Source of the DNA: a virus
Direction: 5' to 3' (one strand)
Length of the DNA stretch: 64,000 bases
IMG/VR virus record: IMGVR_UViG_3300028920_000043
Span: 47,211-111,210 of that record
Positions 51,775-59,153 of the stretch are shown here, piece by piece (the first letter of the stretch is position 1; the number at the start of each line of letters is the position of its first letter). The notes beneath the pieces were generated by a model. It ran no database searches. It had not been told where the DNA came from and saw only the letters and a program-made list of their open reading frames with translations. Both the position numbers and the translations under genes were made by a program.

Positions 51775-51998
51775 TTCTTTTTCCGCCTTTCCTTGAAGAC
51801 ACACTTGCATGTCTGATAAAGGCCAGTATCCCTATTCCGTCCTGTCCAACCTCTACCAAAACATTTCGGGCAACCAGGAATGGCATCCTGTTTTAATTTT
51901 ATTAATAAAGCCTCACCCCTAGTTGCCCGATCTTCGTTTATACTATCAACTTCTTTATCCGTCATCCTGTGTATTTTTCCCGTATTAGGATCCATCAT
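51771..51998 (-). CDS. DnaJ-like zinc finger protein
   Basis: 75 residues. CPKCFGRGWTGRNRDTG followed by YQTCKCVFKERRKKK gives a CxxCxGxG-type half-finger as in DnaJ Cys-rich domains. Small phage proteins of this kind are common; function unknown. Confidence 0.62.
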   Translation of the reverse strand: MMDPNTGKIHRMTDKEVDSINEDRATRGEALLIKLKQDAIPGCPKCFGRGWTGRNRDTGLYQTCKCVFKERRKKK

Positions 51999-52006
51999 AT
52001 CACCTG

Positions 52007-52561
52007 CTAATGAAGTCCATGTTTAGTCTTTATGTTGTCAATCACATTTCTTACTGTACCGTAATGGGAATTACCGACATTCTTAGCGACCTCCGCTATA
52101 CAATCAGTAACAGATGAGCCCTCCGACCCATTACGGTGTTTCTCAACACCTTTGGTCACTGTCTCCAATACTTTATTTACCACAGTAAATCTTGATCCAA
52201 ATACTGCCGTTCCCACAAATCCGAGTCCTGTTAGTATCCAATGCCACCATGGAGTTTTCTGTAATACTTTTTCGTGTTCTTCTTGATCTCTTTTGACTGC
52301 CACTGGATCATCAATATTAGTTCTTTCTTTTGGGGAACCGAGAGTTCTCTCATTCAATTCTGAATCAGTAACTTGATTCTCAAAATCTTCTTTCTTATTT
52401 TCTATTCCTGCCTTTTTCTTTGCCAGCATCTTTCTACTTCTGTCGGTCAGTCTACCTCCGGTCTTTTTTTCCGGTTCCTTGATCTGTTTCCATCCACACC
52501 CGCTGAAGGTCATCCATGAAAATAATAGCACCACAAAAATAACGAAGAACTTTTTCATCAT
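52007..52561 (-). CDS. Lipoprotein with a membrane helix
   Basis: 184 residues, AAGGAGAAG site. Signal peptide MMKKFFVIFVVLLFSWMTFS with a lipobox FSGC (Cys22). A charged middle (KKTGGRLTDRSRKMLAKKKA) and a second hydrophobic segment WWHWILTGLGFVGTAVFGS near residues 105-123, then a helical C-terminus. Phage lipoproteins serve as superinfection-exclusion or spanin components; in this early region exclusion is a reasonable guess. Confidence 0.7.
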   Translation of the reverse strand: MMKKFFVIFVVLLFSWMTFSGCGWKQIKEPEKKTGGRLTDRSRKMLAKKKAGIENKKEDFENQVTDSELNERTLGSPKERTNIDDPVAVKRDQEEHEKVLQKTPWWHWILTGLGFVGTAVFGSRFTVVNKVLETVTKGVEKHRNGSEGSSVTDCIAEVAKNVGNSHYGTVRNVIDNIKTKHGLH

Positions 52562-52657
52562 CTTCTCCTTGCTTAGTAAATATTACGCCGATGCCAAATG
52601 CATCATACAATCATGGCCAGTGCTTTTAGTAACGATCTCTGTTTTCCAAAGGCAATG

Positions 52658-52948
52658 TCAGCTTTTCGTTCCTTTGGCCGGCTCCATCTTGACATACTTG
52701 ATATTATGATCCTTCACCCACTTCTTGACCTTCGTATAAGTCCATTTGCTTTTTGGAAAACGAAGTGCCTGTGGAATAACAGGATCGCTTGGAGCGGCGC
52801 GTCCTTTCAACTTGCCCCATATAACGCTCACCGTGGATGGAACACGGACACTTCCATAAATAGTCCCTCCTTTCGTTCTACGAAAAGTCTTACCCTCAAA
52901 ATCACCAGGATCTCTCAACCGTACAGCATGCTCATTCGGATACGGCAT
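52658..52948 (-). CDS. Phage protein with PYPNEHA-RLRDPGDF motif
   Basis: 96 residues from ATG 52948 (AAAGGAGAAGAT upstream); the longer in-frame form to 53125 runs through the neighbour. MPYPNEHAVRLRDPGDFEGK, FRRTKGGTIYGSVRVPSTVS, then KSKWTYTKVKKWVKDHNIKY. I recall this as a recurring phage motif in which a Trp-x7-Trp helix ends the protein, often at the end of larger Mu-like or XkdF-like proteins. Function unknown. Confidence 0.62.
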   Translation of the reverse strand: MPYPNEHAVRLRDPGDFEGKTFRRTKGGTIYGSVRVPSTVSVIWGKLKGRAAPSDPVIPQALRFPKSKWTYTKVKKWVKDHNIKYVKMEPAKGTKS

Positions 52949-53204
52949 TATCTTCTCCTTTCTTAAAAAGTTTAATATACGAGACAGGCGGTTCTGGAAG
53001 TTCAACGTAACCGATCGCTTTGAGTACGAAGAACTCGCAACCTTCTTTCTTGGCCAAGCGTTTGGCTTCTTCAATGGCCGCGGCTTCGGTTTCGTGGCGT
53101 TTGGTCGGCATTGTGTCGTAACCATTGCACTGCTCGGAACGCATTACCATCCAGAACTCGGTATTGGTCAGATATTCCTTTTCTTCCAAATACTCATCCG
53201 CCAT
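52932..53204 (-). CDS. Small unknown protein
   Basis: 90 residues: YLTNTEFWMVMRSEQCNGYD, RHETEAAAIEEAKRLAKKEG and FFVLKAIGYVELPEPPVSYI. The strand-helix-strand pattern with EAxxEAxRLA resembles small phage proteins of unknown function. Overlaps both neighbours by a few bases. Confidence 0.6.
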   Translation of the reverse strand: MADEYLEEKEYLTNTEFWMVMRSEQCNGYDTMPTKRHETEAAAIEEAKRLAKKEGCEFFVLKAIGYVELPEPPVSYIKLFKKGEDNAVSE

Positions 53205-53424
53205 AACCCTGCCTCCTGTCCAATTCCTTGACCAGTTTCATTATTGCGACCGCCTCTCCAAGAGATATGTTGGAACGGCCGGCAACATCAATTGCCAAGC
53301 GTGTTGCATCGACCGAGTCAAGACGCATATACGCTGCCTTTATTTCACTGAACTGATACGGCATATGCTGCGCCAAGACAAACAGCATGCGCTCGGTAAT
53401 TTTATCAATGTCTTTTACTACCAT
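53194..53424 (-). CDS. Small helical protein
   Basis: 76 residues, GAGGACGTCC site. Helices MVVKDIDKITERMLFVLAQH and DATRLAIDVAGRSNISLGEA. Ends GYGG. Unknown. Confidence 0.58.
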   Translation of the reverse strand: MVVKDIDKITERMLFVLAQHMPYQFSEIKAAYMRLDSVDATRLAIDVAGRSNISLGEAVAIMKLVKELDRRQGYGG

Positions 53425-53433
53425 TGGACGTCC

Positions 53434-53841
53434 TCACTTCTTTTTTGTTTTCATTTGTATGAACCGGTTTACTTCGTGCTTTTGCTGTTGCGGCGGTTCG
53501 TACCGCTTTTGTTTTATATCGTCAAATATCTTTTTGATGTCCAATGTTGCATGGGGCCTGGGTGAGTCTCCTCCCTCTTCGAGTTCCGGCACTTGCATGC
53601 CGCGCAATCGCTCCAACACGCTCACGCGGACGCGAAGCTCTATGGTGTCATCCGTGACTGCCTTGATTGCTTCCCATTGCGCTCGATCCTGACGCATCTT
53701 GCTTTCCAATACGGCCAAGTCCGCATTGGTATTCCACACCCAGCCGGCGAGCGCCATGAGCATGACCGGCGTAACCGCCTTCAAAATGCTGGTGGCGAAT
53801 TTATTGTTCTGAAACAATCCGGTAATTGTGTCTCGCGTCAT
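53434..53841 (-). CDS. One-helix membrane/coiled-coil protein
   Basis: 135 residues. TSILKAVTPVMLMALAGWVW is a helix, followed by LAVLESKMRQDRAQWEAIKA coiled coil and a basic C-terminus. Starts at TAATG with the upstream stop. Its layout (N-terminal helix, extra-membrane coiled coil) resembles phage spanin- or Rz-like proteins, not proven. Confidence 0.58.
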   Translation of the reverse strand: MTRDTITGLFQNNKFATSILKAVTPVMLMALAGWVWNTNADLAVLESKMRQDRAQWEAIKAVTDDTIELRVRVSVLERLRGMQVPELEEGGDSPRPHATLDIKKIFDDIKQKRYEPPQQQKHEVNRFIQMKTKKK

Positions 53842-54062
53842 TATTCTTTCTCCGGAATTCGTGAATGAAACACAGGCGCTTGAATCATAAACTTAAGCGT
53901 CTGAAGCGTCAGGTTTTGATTGACCAGTATTCTGTCCAGCATGTCCGGGACTTTTGTCAGGTTCTGCAGGCCGTGCAACTTCGCCAGGCATTTCTCGGTG
54001 CTCTGGTGCGCGCTGTCCAGCCTTTCCAGGAGTGCCTTGCGTTCTACCGCCAGGTCGTTCAT
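53841..54062 (-). CDS. Coiled-coil protein embedded in a long overlap
   Basis: 73 residues from ATG 54062 with an AAAGGAAAG site. NDLAVERKALLERLDSAHQS and NLTKVPDMLDRILVNQNLTL look like a real heptad protein. For 170 nt it shares DNA with the C-terminal part of the gene at 53893-54333 in another frame. Confidence 0.6.
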   Translation of the reverse strand: MNDLAVERKALLERLDSAHQSTEKCLAKLHGLQNLTKVPDMLDRILVNQNLTLQTLKFMIQAPVFHSRIPEKE

Positions 54063-54333
54063 CTTTCTTTCCTTTCCGCTGTGCATACAGTTTTATTGAC
54101 TCGAAAGTAACTGCCGGGATTAACCGGAACATCAATATTACCACGGCGATCATCAACCAGAACCCGTAAGTCTCGCTGTCCTTTGCCACCAATGCCAGGA
54201 CGGACAACAAGAACGCGAACTGCATCCAGTCAAACTTCATTATAACCGTTGGCGTCTCCTGAGAAGCTTGAACCATTCGTTGCTGCTGTGCTCTACGAAT
54301 CATTGCTTCCCTCATCTTTTCGTTCTGTTTCAT
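53893..54333 (-). CDS. Two-helix membrane protein with low-complexity tail
   Basis: 146 residues from ATG 54333 (GGAGATCGAG upstream). FDWMQFAFLLSVLALVAKDS and YGFWLMIAVVILMFRLIPA are membrane helices; the tail from about residue 92 is Pro/Gly/Ala/Glu/Lys-rich (ERPGGRTQGTPGKAGQRAPE), as expected where another frame constrains the DNA. The first 90 residues are convincing; the tail may be a by-product of the overlap. Confidence 0.6.
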   Translation of the reverse strand: MKQNEKMREAMIRRAQQQRMVQASQETPTVIMKFDWMQFAFLLSVLALVAKDSETYGFWLMIAVVILMFRLIPAVTFESIKLYAQRKGKKDERPGGRTQGTPGKAGQRAPEHREMPGEVARPAEPDKSPGHAGQNTGQSKPDASDA

Positions 54334-54640
54334 TTTTCTCGATCTCCAACTTTCCAAGTTTAGGATCGTATTTGAAATTGAAAGAAGGCAGGGGTTCACC
54401 ACTTCCCAATCTGTAATGATACCACCCAATTCCCAATTTATTTTTGATCCGGTCTATTATCCGTCTCCACCATGGTCTCGGTTTTGGTTGCCAGCTACTA
54501 AAATCTATATTGACTATCTCACCATCCTTTGTGCAAAAAAATCCCTCAATACAGAAGTCACCATCGAGATTAAAATCTTCGTCATCTGATATTTCCAGAT
54601 AATCACCTTTACCATCGAATTTCAGATTCTTCTCTTTCAT
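54293..54640 (-). CDS. Small protein with a LamG-like fragment
   Basis: 115 residues from ATG 54640, AAAGGAGATACT site, ATGA overlap with the previous stop. MKEKNLKFDGKGDYLEISDD followed by EDFNLDGDFCIEGFFCTKD closely matches the LamG opening FDGSGDY...DFNFGSNAFTIDFWF of the adhesin at 2563-6288, but the rest of that domain is missing. Basic Trp-rich segment KPRPWWRRIIDRIKNKLGIG follows. Likely a truncated or recruited LamG relic in the early region. Confidence 0.65.
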   Translation of the reverse strand: MKEKNLKFDGKGDYLEISDDEDFNLDGDFCIEGFFCTKDGEIVNIDFSSWQPKPRPWWRRIIDRIKNKLGIGWYHYRLGSGEPLPSFNFKYDPKLGKLEIEKNETERKDEGSNDS

Positions 54641-54843
54641 AGTATCTCCTTTACTTCCTCCCAACAATCAGGACAATAGTGCATCCACGCATCTCCGATC
54701 TTTCGGATGACCCATCCGTCCGCTTTTAAGCCTTCGATAAACTCATAGAAATCCCCATCGGTATCATACCATTCACTTTCGGTATCACATCGAGTACAAT
54801 GAGTCCTGAAGGCACCGTCTTCCTTTTCGATATTATCCGACAT
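54637..54843 (-). CDS. Zinc-ribbon protein
   Basis: 68 residues from ATG 54843 (GGGAGACGAG). FRTHCTRCDTESEWYDTDGD and WMHYCPDCWEEVKEIL give two CxxC pairs. Small metal-binding early protein. Confidence 0.62.
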   Translation of the reverse strand: MSDNIEKEDGAFRTHCTRCDTESEWYDTDGDFYEFIEGLKADGWVIRKIGDAWMHYCPDCWEEVKEIL

Positions 54844-55036
54844 CTTTCTCGTCTCCCGGATGCTTACTAATTTCTGTTCCGATCTCGGTGAGCATGGTAT
54901 CAAGCACGTCCGCGGCTGTTCTACGCAGCCTCAGTAACTCATCGGCCTTTACCAAGCCATTCTCGGGCTCAAACGTCACTATATCGGTCAGTAACGTCAT
55001 AAGCTCCAGCTCCCTTTCCTGCAATAATGTTCTCAC
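54833..55036 (-). CDS. Small helical protein (GTG start)
   Basis: 67 residues from GTG 55036; AAGGAGG lies 6 nt before it, whereas longer in-frame starts up to 55084 lack a good site. RTLLQERELELMTLLTDIVT and LRLRRTAADVLDTMLTEIGT are amphipathic helices. Not recognised. Confidence 0.6.
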   Translation of the reverse strand: MRTLLQERELELMTLLTDIVTFEPENGLVKADELLRLRRTAADVLDTMLTEIGTEISKHPGDEKDVG

Positions 55037-55065
55037 TTTCCGCCTCCTTAAAATAAATCCTGTGC

Positions 55066-55290
55066 TCATTCCCAACAATGGCACTCACTTCGTTTCCTGT
55101 CCCAACAATGCGGACAAATATCGCCGATGGTTTCCAACACTACTGCGACCATCTTATCCGCATCTTTCACGCATGGAACGACCACGAACTTTTCCCTCAG
55201 CTTTCGGATGAGTAAGCAATTTGTTGTGGTACTATTCCTGCTTGCCCATTCCGTCAGGCGTTCTCGTCCTGTCTTTTCCCTGTTCATCAT
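55066..55290 (-). CDS. Small Cys-His protein
   Basis: 74 residues. KVVAVVLETI-like middle and a C-terminal CPHCWDRKRSECHCWE. Overlaps the upstream gene by 59 nt. Unknown. Confidence 0.58.
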   Translation of the reverse strand: MMNREKTGRERLTEWASRNSTTTNCLLIRKLREKFVVVPCVKDADKMVAVVLETIGDICPHCWDRKRSECHCWE

Positions 55291-55411
55291 TCTCCACCGG
55301 GCACGGAATGGTTGGAATCATATTCGATGTAGCCATTCCGCGCTTTTTCAATGCTTCGATGACTTTCGGATGCAAGAATATCTTACCAAATGGCGATTCC
55401 TTATCCGTCAT
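55232..55411 (-). CDS. Small unknown protein
   Basis: 59 residues from ATG 55411 with a GGAGGTGAGGAT site. MTDKESPFGKIFLHPKVIEA and KKRGMATSNMIPTIPCPVEN. Not recognised. Confidence 0.55.
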   Translation of the reverse strand: MTDKESPFGKIFLHPKVIEALKKRGMATSNMIPTIPCPVENDEQGKDRTRTPDGMGKQE

Positions 55412-56060
55412 CGTTATCCTCACCTCCAATACTCGATACTGAATCCCGTTTGCACTTTCGCTTCTTTCGATACTCCGCATAGGTCGCCGCGTCCATGATC
55501 TGATCATCTCGACACTTCGGACAGGTCAATGGAAATTCATTGCGTGAGCCTTCGAAGTCACAAGTATCACAATATAGAATCTCCTCACCACGTCTCAAAG
55601 TCTCTCGCATATTAAATGAAGTGCGCTTTGCTGACTCTACTGCCTCCGCGAACTCCCGGTTGAGTTTATCTTGATCTGCAACAAACACAAACCGGTAGCC
55701 TTTGACGTTCATGCCAAAAACAAAAAGCTGTGAATTAGATGGCGCGTCACTTCTCGCTTTCTTTACTACCTCACGCACTATCTGCCGCGTCCACATCTTT
55801 CCTTCTTCCGGACATAATATGATGATCTTGTCCAGAATGTCCTTCGTTATCATCACCGGATCATGTTGAATTGTGATCTTCTTTTCTGTCTCGTCCACCT
55901 CAATGATTTCATAAGGACGCGCCGCCGGCACCAACTGCGATCTCAAGAATTCGATTTCTCGCTTCGCCGCGTGCTCATACACTGTCTTCGGTCGGCGTGG
56001 ATCCATCAGCTTTTTAATCAGTGACTCATGCTTCTCTGCTTTGCTCCCTCTCTCACTCAC
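55401..56060 (-). CDS. Unknown protein with C-terminal zinc ribbon
   Basis: 219 residues from a GTG at 56060 (AAAGGAGGTGAGTAGGCA upstream). Helical N-terminus SLIKKLMDPRRPKTVYEHAA, alpha/beta middle with MWTRQIVREVVKKARSDAPS and GYRFVFVADQDKLNREFAEA, then ILYCDTCDFEGSRNEFPLTC with CPKC. Perhaps a nucleic-acid-binding early protein. Confidence 0.62.
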   Translation of the reverse strand: MSERGSKAEKHESLIKKLMDPRRPKTVYEHAAKREIEFLRSQLVPAARPYEIIEVDETEKKITIQHDPVMITKDILDKIIILCPEEGKMWTRQIVREVVKKARSDAPSNSQLFVFGMNVKGYRFVFVADQDKLNREFAEAVESAKRTSFNMRETLRRGEEILYCDTCDFEGSRNEFPLTCPKCRDDQIMDAATYAEYRKKRKCKRDSVSSIGGEDNDDG

Positions 56061-56096
56061 TGCCTACTCACCTCCTTTCTCACCAATCACCAATAA

Positions 56097-57242
56097 TCAA
56101 ACACCAATAATCAAATCGCTTCCTTTCTCTTTCCATCCTTTGAGTTCTCTGGTTATCAGATTGCATTGCTTACACCGATCAACCATATCAACTCCTTCCC
56201 CTCCGAACTCGCACGTTTCACAGCTCTTCTTCAATGTGCTGACCATCTTGACTTCTTTTTCCATAATGCTTTCCACCGCGGATCTATAATTTGCAAACCA
56301 ACCGACCATAAGCGCTTCATCAATGTCAGCAATGGTCCAGTTATTGCGTTTGATATGCGCCATGAACTCACGAGCCCATACCATTGCATCATTCGACTGA
56401 GTAAACGGCATCGGCTCCTCTTTCTTAGAGTGTACCGAATTGTTGCACGGTAGATTCTGATCGGATGTTCCATAACCGTCACAGTCCGGACAGTCTATTT
56501 TTTCTGGCTCTTCTTTTGGATAAACTTCAGAAAATGGTTTCTGAAGTTCCTTTTGCTTCCAATTAGGAAAGTTGCCTCCTTTCCTGTTTGCATCCTTGCA
56601 ACTGATACAGAGACAAGAGTCTTTATCAATTTTTTCATATCGGCAAGTTTTGCATCCTCTGTCATTCCTTAAGATATCCTCGGGCACATCAATACTTACT
56701 TCAGGCGCGGCCCTAATAATCAACTTCTTTCCAATCCAGTCCCCCACTCGAAATCCCTCAATATCCAGATTATAATAATATTTTCCTTTTAATTGCTCCA
56801 ACTGATATATTATGTTCTCTACTCTTTCATCTTGTGTAAACTTAAACTCAACTACCCCCAATGGATTTACCTCATCTTCTCTGAAACCATCCGGAGCATT
56901 CTTTGGTAAGAATACCCAGGCCTGCTTCAGTAACTCATCCACATCATCCGTCCACTTCGTTCCGACACCACAGTTCTTTTCGTTCGGCGTGCATCCACTG
57001 CAGTATCCGGTTTGCTTGTCCTCAAATACGCAACCCTCACACTTAATCTTCTTTCGTTGGGCCAATATATTCAGATGATCCCCTAGATCATCAGTCGTCT
57101 TAATAGTTCCCGGTTTCGGTTTCAGCAATTCATATATCTCAATCAAATCATCAATGTCTCGAACACTGACATCCGAGTACCTCTTATTCAGAATCTCCTG
57201 AACTCGTGCTTCCATTCCTTCATTAGTTATTGGCGCGTTCAT
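56097..57242 (-). CDS. Multi-zinc-ribbon protein with C4-NWK domains
   Basis: 381 residues. Cys clusters: CEGCVFEDKQTGYCSGC, CKTCRYEKIDKDSCLCISC followed by GNFPNWKQKE, CPDCDGYGTSDQNLPC and CETCEFGGEGVDMVDRCKQC with GWKEK. The C-x2-C...C-x2-C...WK unit occurs twice here and once in the gene at 60087-60659. Helical N-terminus with DIDDLIEIYELLKPK. Probably an early metal-binding scaffold; no catalytic motif. Confidence 0.68.
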   Translation of the reverse strand: MNAPITNEGMEARVQEILNKRYSDVSVRDIDDLIEIYELLKPKPGTIKTTDDLGDHLNILAQRKKIKCEGCVFEDKQTGYCSGCTPNEKNCGVGTKWTDDVDELLKQAWVFLPKNAPDGFREDEVNPLGVVEFKFTQDERVENIIYQLEQLKGKYYYNLDIEGFRVGDWIGKKLIIRAAPEVSIDVPEDILRNDRGCKTCRYEKIDKDSCLCISCKDANRKGGNFPNWKQKELQKPFSEVYPKEEPEKIDCPDCDGYGTSDQNLPCNNSVHSKKEEPMPFTQSNDAMVWAREFMAHIKRNNWTIADIDEALMVGWFANYRSAVESIMEKEVKMVSTLKKSCETCEFGGEGVDMVDRCKQCNLITRELKGWKEKGSDLIIGV

Positions 57243-57272
57243 TTCTAAATCCTCCGCCGGATCATAATAATA

Positions 57273-57518
57273 CTACTTTTCAGTTTTCTTGAGTAGCTCT
57301 TCCACTCGCTCCAAAGTCTCTTTCATATGTTTATGATGATCCATGATATTTCTCATATGCTTATGGCACTGCGTTTCTTTTTCCTCATGGCGTTTTAACA
57401 GCTTCTTTATTCTTGCAGTATCCATAAAGCTTAAAACATAATGCAATACTTCTATTACTATATGAACCACCAAAACAATAGTAAGTACTGCGCTTAATAT
57501 CGTTGAATAATCGCTCAT
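57273..57518 (-). CDS. Small membrane protein
   Basis: 81 residues. Helix LSAVLTIVLVVHIVIEVLHY, then a Lys/His/Glu-rich coiled coil (LKRHEEKETQCHKHMRNIMD). A terminator lies just upstream. Function unknown. Confidence 0.65.
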   Translation of the reverse strand: MSDYSTILSAVLTIVLVVHIVIEVLHYVLSFMDTARIKKLLKRHEEKETQCHKHMRNIMDHHKHMKETLERVEELLKKTEK

Positions 57519-57536
57519 GGTATCCTACTCTCTTTG

Positions 57537-57572
57537 AAAAAAGGTGGCGGTGCCGTGGTCAACACCGCCACC
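57537..57572 (-). terminator. Intrinsic terminator
   Basis: Coding strand: GGTGGCGGTG (57572-57563) and CACCGCCACC (57552-57543) form a perfect 10-bp stem around a 10-nt loop, followed by six T (57542-57537). It follows the Gly/Arg-rich small gene and precedes the membrane protein at 57273-57518. Confidence 0.87.
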
Positions 57573-57583
57573 AACTGGTTACT

Positions 57584-57718
57584 CTACTTCTTTTTCGGCT
57601 GTCTCGATGTTCCGCGGTTTCCAACACCGCCGCCGCTTCCGTCCCTCCTGCGGGTTCCGCCACAGGCACCACGGTCTCCGCGTCCGGCGTTTCCACGAGA
57701 TGTGGCTTTCTTAGCCAT
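57584..57718 (-). CDS. Small Gly/Arg-rich protein
   Basis: 44 residues with an AAAGGAGGTGAG site: MAKKATSRGNAGRGDRGACG, then GGTRRRDGSGGGVGNRG and a basic end. Resembles RGG-like nucleic-acid-binding tails or a small phage peptide. Ends 12 nt before the terminator stem. Confidence 0.6.
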   Translation of the reverse strand: MAKKATSRGNAGRGDRGACGGTRRRDGSGGGVGNRGTSRQPKKK

Positions 57719-57725
57719 GTCTTAC

Positions 57726-58040
57726 TCACCTCCTTTCTGTTTCCATAAATTGTATTTCTTGAGATTCTGCTACTTTCTTTTTTAAGGCGTTCATAATTAT
57801 CTCGCGTTTCTTTTCTTCACTGATCATAACCGGTTTGATTTTCTTGAGCTCCTCATCCAGCTTATCGTGATCCGTATGGATGCAATAGTAACAGATGCTT
57901 CCGTACTTCGTGCTGTATATCTCGCGCACACGAAAGTGCCAACAATACCTACAGTAAAACGCGAAACCGCGCAAGTACGCCGCATACCCGAGTGGATCTT
58001 TGATCACTGCTTTAATGAAACCGACCGTTCTGTTTTTCAT
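57726..58040 (-). CDS. Zinc-ribbon protein
   Basis: 104 residues from ATG 58040. FAFYCRYCWHFRVREIYSTK and GSICYYCIHTDHDKLDEELK form C-x2-C...C-x2-C. Basic helix C-terminus. Unknown role. Confidence 0.62.
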   Translation of the reverse strand: MKNRTVGFIKAVIKDPLGYAAYLRGFAFYCRYCWHFRVREIYSTKYGSICYYCIHTDHDKLDEELKKIKPVMISEEKKREIIMNALKKKVAESQEIQFMETERR

Positions 58041-58107
58041 TATTGAATCCCCACCCATATTAGAAATAGCCAATACAAAAAGATATATAATAATCCTTCA
58101 AGCATTC

Positions 58108-58374
58108 TCATTTCTTATTCCTGTATCGTTTCAAAGTTTCGTCTGCTTGTTCATCCGTGAGCATGACAACATTGGTCCGATCTTCCAGCAACACACTGCC
58201 CGGCATCTTACCATGACCGCAACACGAAGCAACCGGACGAAACCCACCGGCTTCCAATGCGGCCACCAATCGAGCAATGCAATAATCAACATACACTACC
58301 CGACCGTTCACTGCCATAGGTACGCAGTGCTCATAAGTTCCACAATTACAGCATCTATCTGGCTTGTCCAACAC
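58108..58374 (-). CDS. Small Cys-rich protein
   Basis: 88 residues from GTG 58374 (GAGGATTGAT upstream). DRCCNCGTYEHCVPM, VDYCIARLVAALEAGGFRPV and SCCGHGKMPGSVLLEDR. The CCGH and Ala-rich helix recall small phage proteins that bind metal; unknown. Confidence 0.6.
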   Translation of the reverse strand: MLDKPDRCCNCGTYEHCVPMAVNGRVVYVDYCIARLVAALEAGGFRPVASCCGHGKMPGSVLLEDRTNVVMLTDEQADETLKRYRNKK

Positions 58375-58378
58375 TTCA

Positions 58379-58657
58379 TCAATCCTCTAATTCAAATTCA
58401 AAAACATCCCACGCCGCAAACTGCGCATAATTCTTATAATCGTCTTGCATGAATCTATCCACCACGCGCTCACCATCGTCCAACACTACCACTTCAATCT
58501 TCTTGAACTTCTTTCTCGCTTCCATTGCATCCTTGACCAATTCTTTTCTGTGTTTCAATATCGCGCGCCATGCATTCTTCCGCGTCTTGTGCAAACTCAA
58601 GACACCATAAGCACTTTCAAACGTCATAGGATTATACATGGCGGCATATATCTTCAT
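58379..58657 (-). CDS. Small unknown protein
   Basis: 92 residues: MKIYAAMYNPMTFESAYGVL, LHKTRKNAWRAILKHRKELV and VVVLDDGERVVDRFMQDD. Looks like a compact alpha/beta protein. Not recognised. Confidence 0.58.
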   Translation of the reverse strand: MKIYAAMYNPMTFESAYGVLSLHKTRKNAWRAILKHRKELVKDAMEARKKFKKIEVVVLDDGERVVDRFMQDDYKNYAQFAAWDVFEFELED

Positions 58658-58662
58658 TCCGC

Positions 58663-59139
58663 TTATCCATTGTTTTCGAGTTTTTTGACCTGCGCGTAAG
58701 TATTTATTAAAATCGCTTTGATCTCATCCGAATATTCGAACCGCTCTTGATTTTGTTTGATACTATTCATCATATTCCCGTCTTCGTGTCTCTTCGTTGC
58801 GGCCATCCAATCACAAAACATTTCCAGCAGATCAATCAATGACATTCCACTGATGCCATTCACGAAGTGTTCCGGATGATGACGATTGATCAAGTAGTGG
58901 TGTTGCAATGCCGGCTCCATTCGCTTCATGCACTCCTTATACTCGTCTGATCCATACGTCATTTGCCACAGCTTCAGCGTGTATTCGGCAAACACGTCAA
59001 ACTCCTCATCTCCCAGCTTGGAATCATCGTGCTTGGAAGCCCGTTCGGCAAGCTCTTTAACGCATAATGCCAGTAACCGTCCCACTTCCATCTTATGCAA
59101 CAAAGTCTTCTTTATGCAATTCACTTTTTTCTTATCCAA
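58663..59139 (-). CDS. DUF5662-family protein
   Basis: 158 residues from a TTG at 59139 (AAAGGAGAAGG upstream). The DUF5662 pattern is visible: ERASKHDDSKLGDEEFDVFA, YGSDEYKECMKRMEPALQHH, NRHHPEHFVNGISGMSLIDL and EMFCDWMAATKRHEDGN. Conserved His/Asp residues suggest metal binding, HD-domain like. The biochemical role of the family is not established. Confidence 0.78.
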   Translation of the reverse strand: MDKKKVNCIKKTLLHKMEVGRLLALCVKELAERASKHDDSKLGDEEFDVFAEYTLKLWQMTYGSDEYKECMKRMEPALQHHYLINRHHPEHFVNGISGMSLIDLLEMFCDWMAATKRHEDGNMMNSIKQNQERFEYSDEIKAILINTYAQVKKLENNG

Positions 59140-59153
59140 TTCCTTCTCCTTTC

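Noticed and set aside
52949-53125. N-terminal extension of the PYPNEHA-motif protein
   Set aside because: The added part is a shadow of the overlapping gene and a strong ribosome site precedes ATG 52948.
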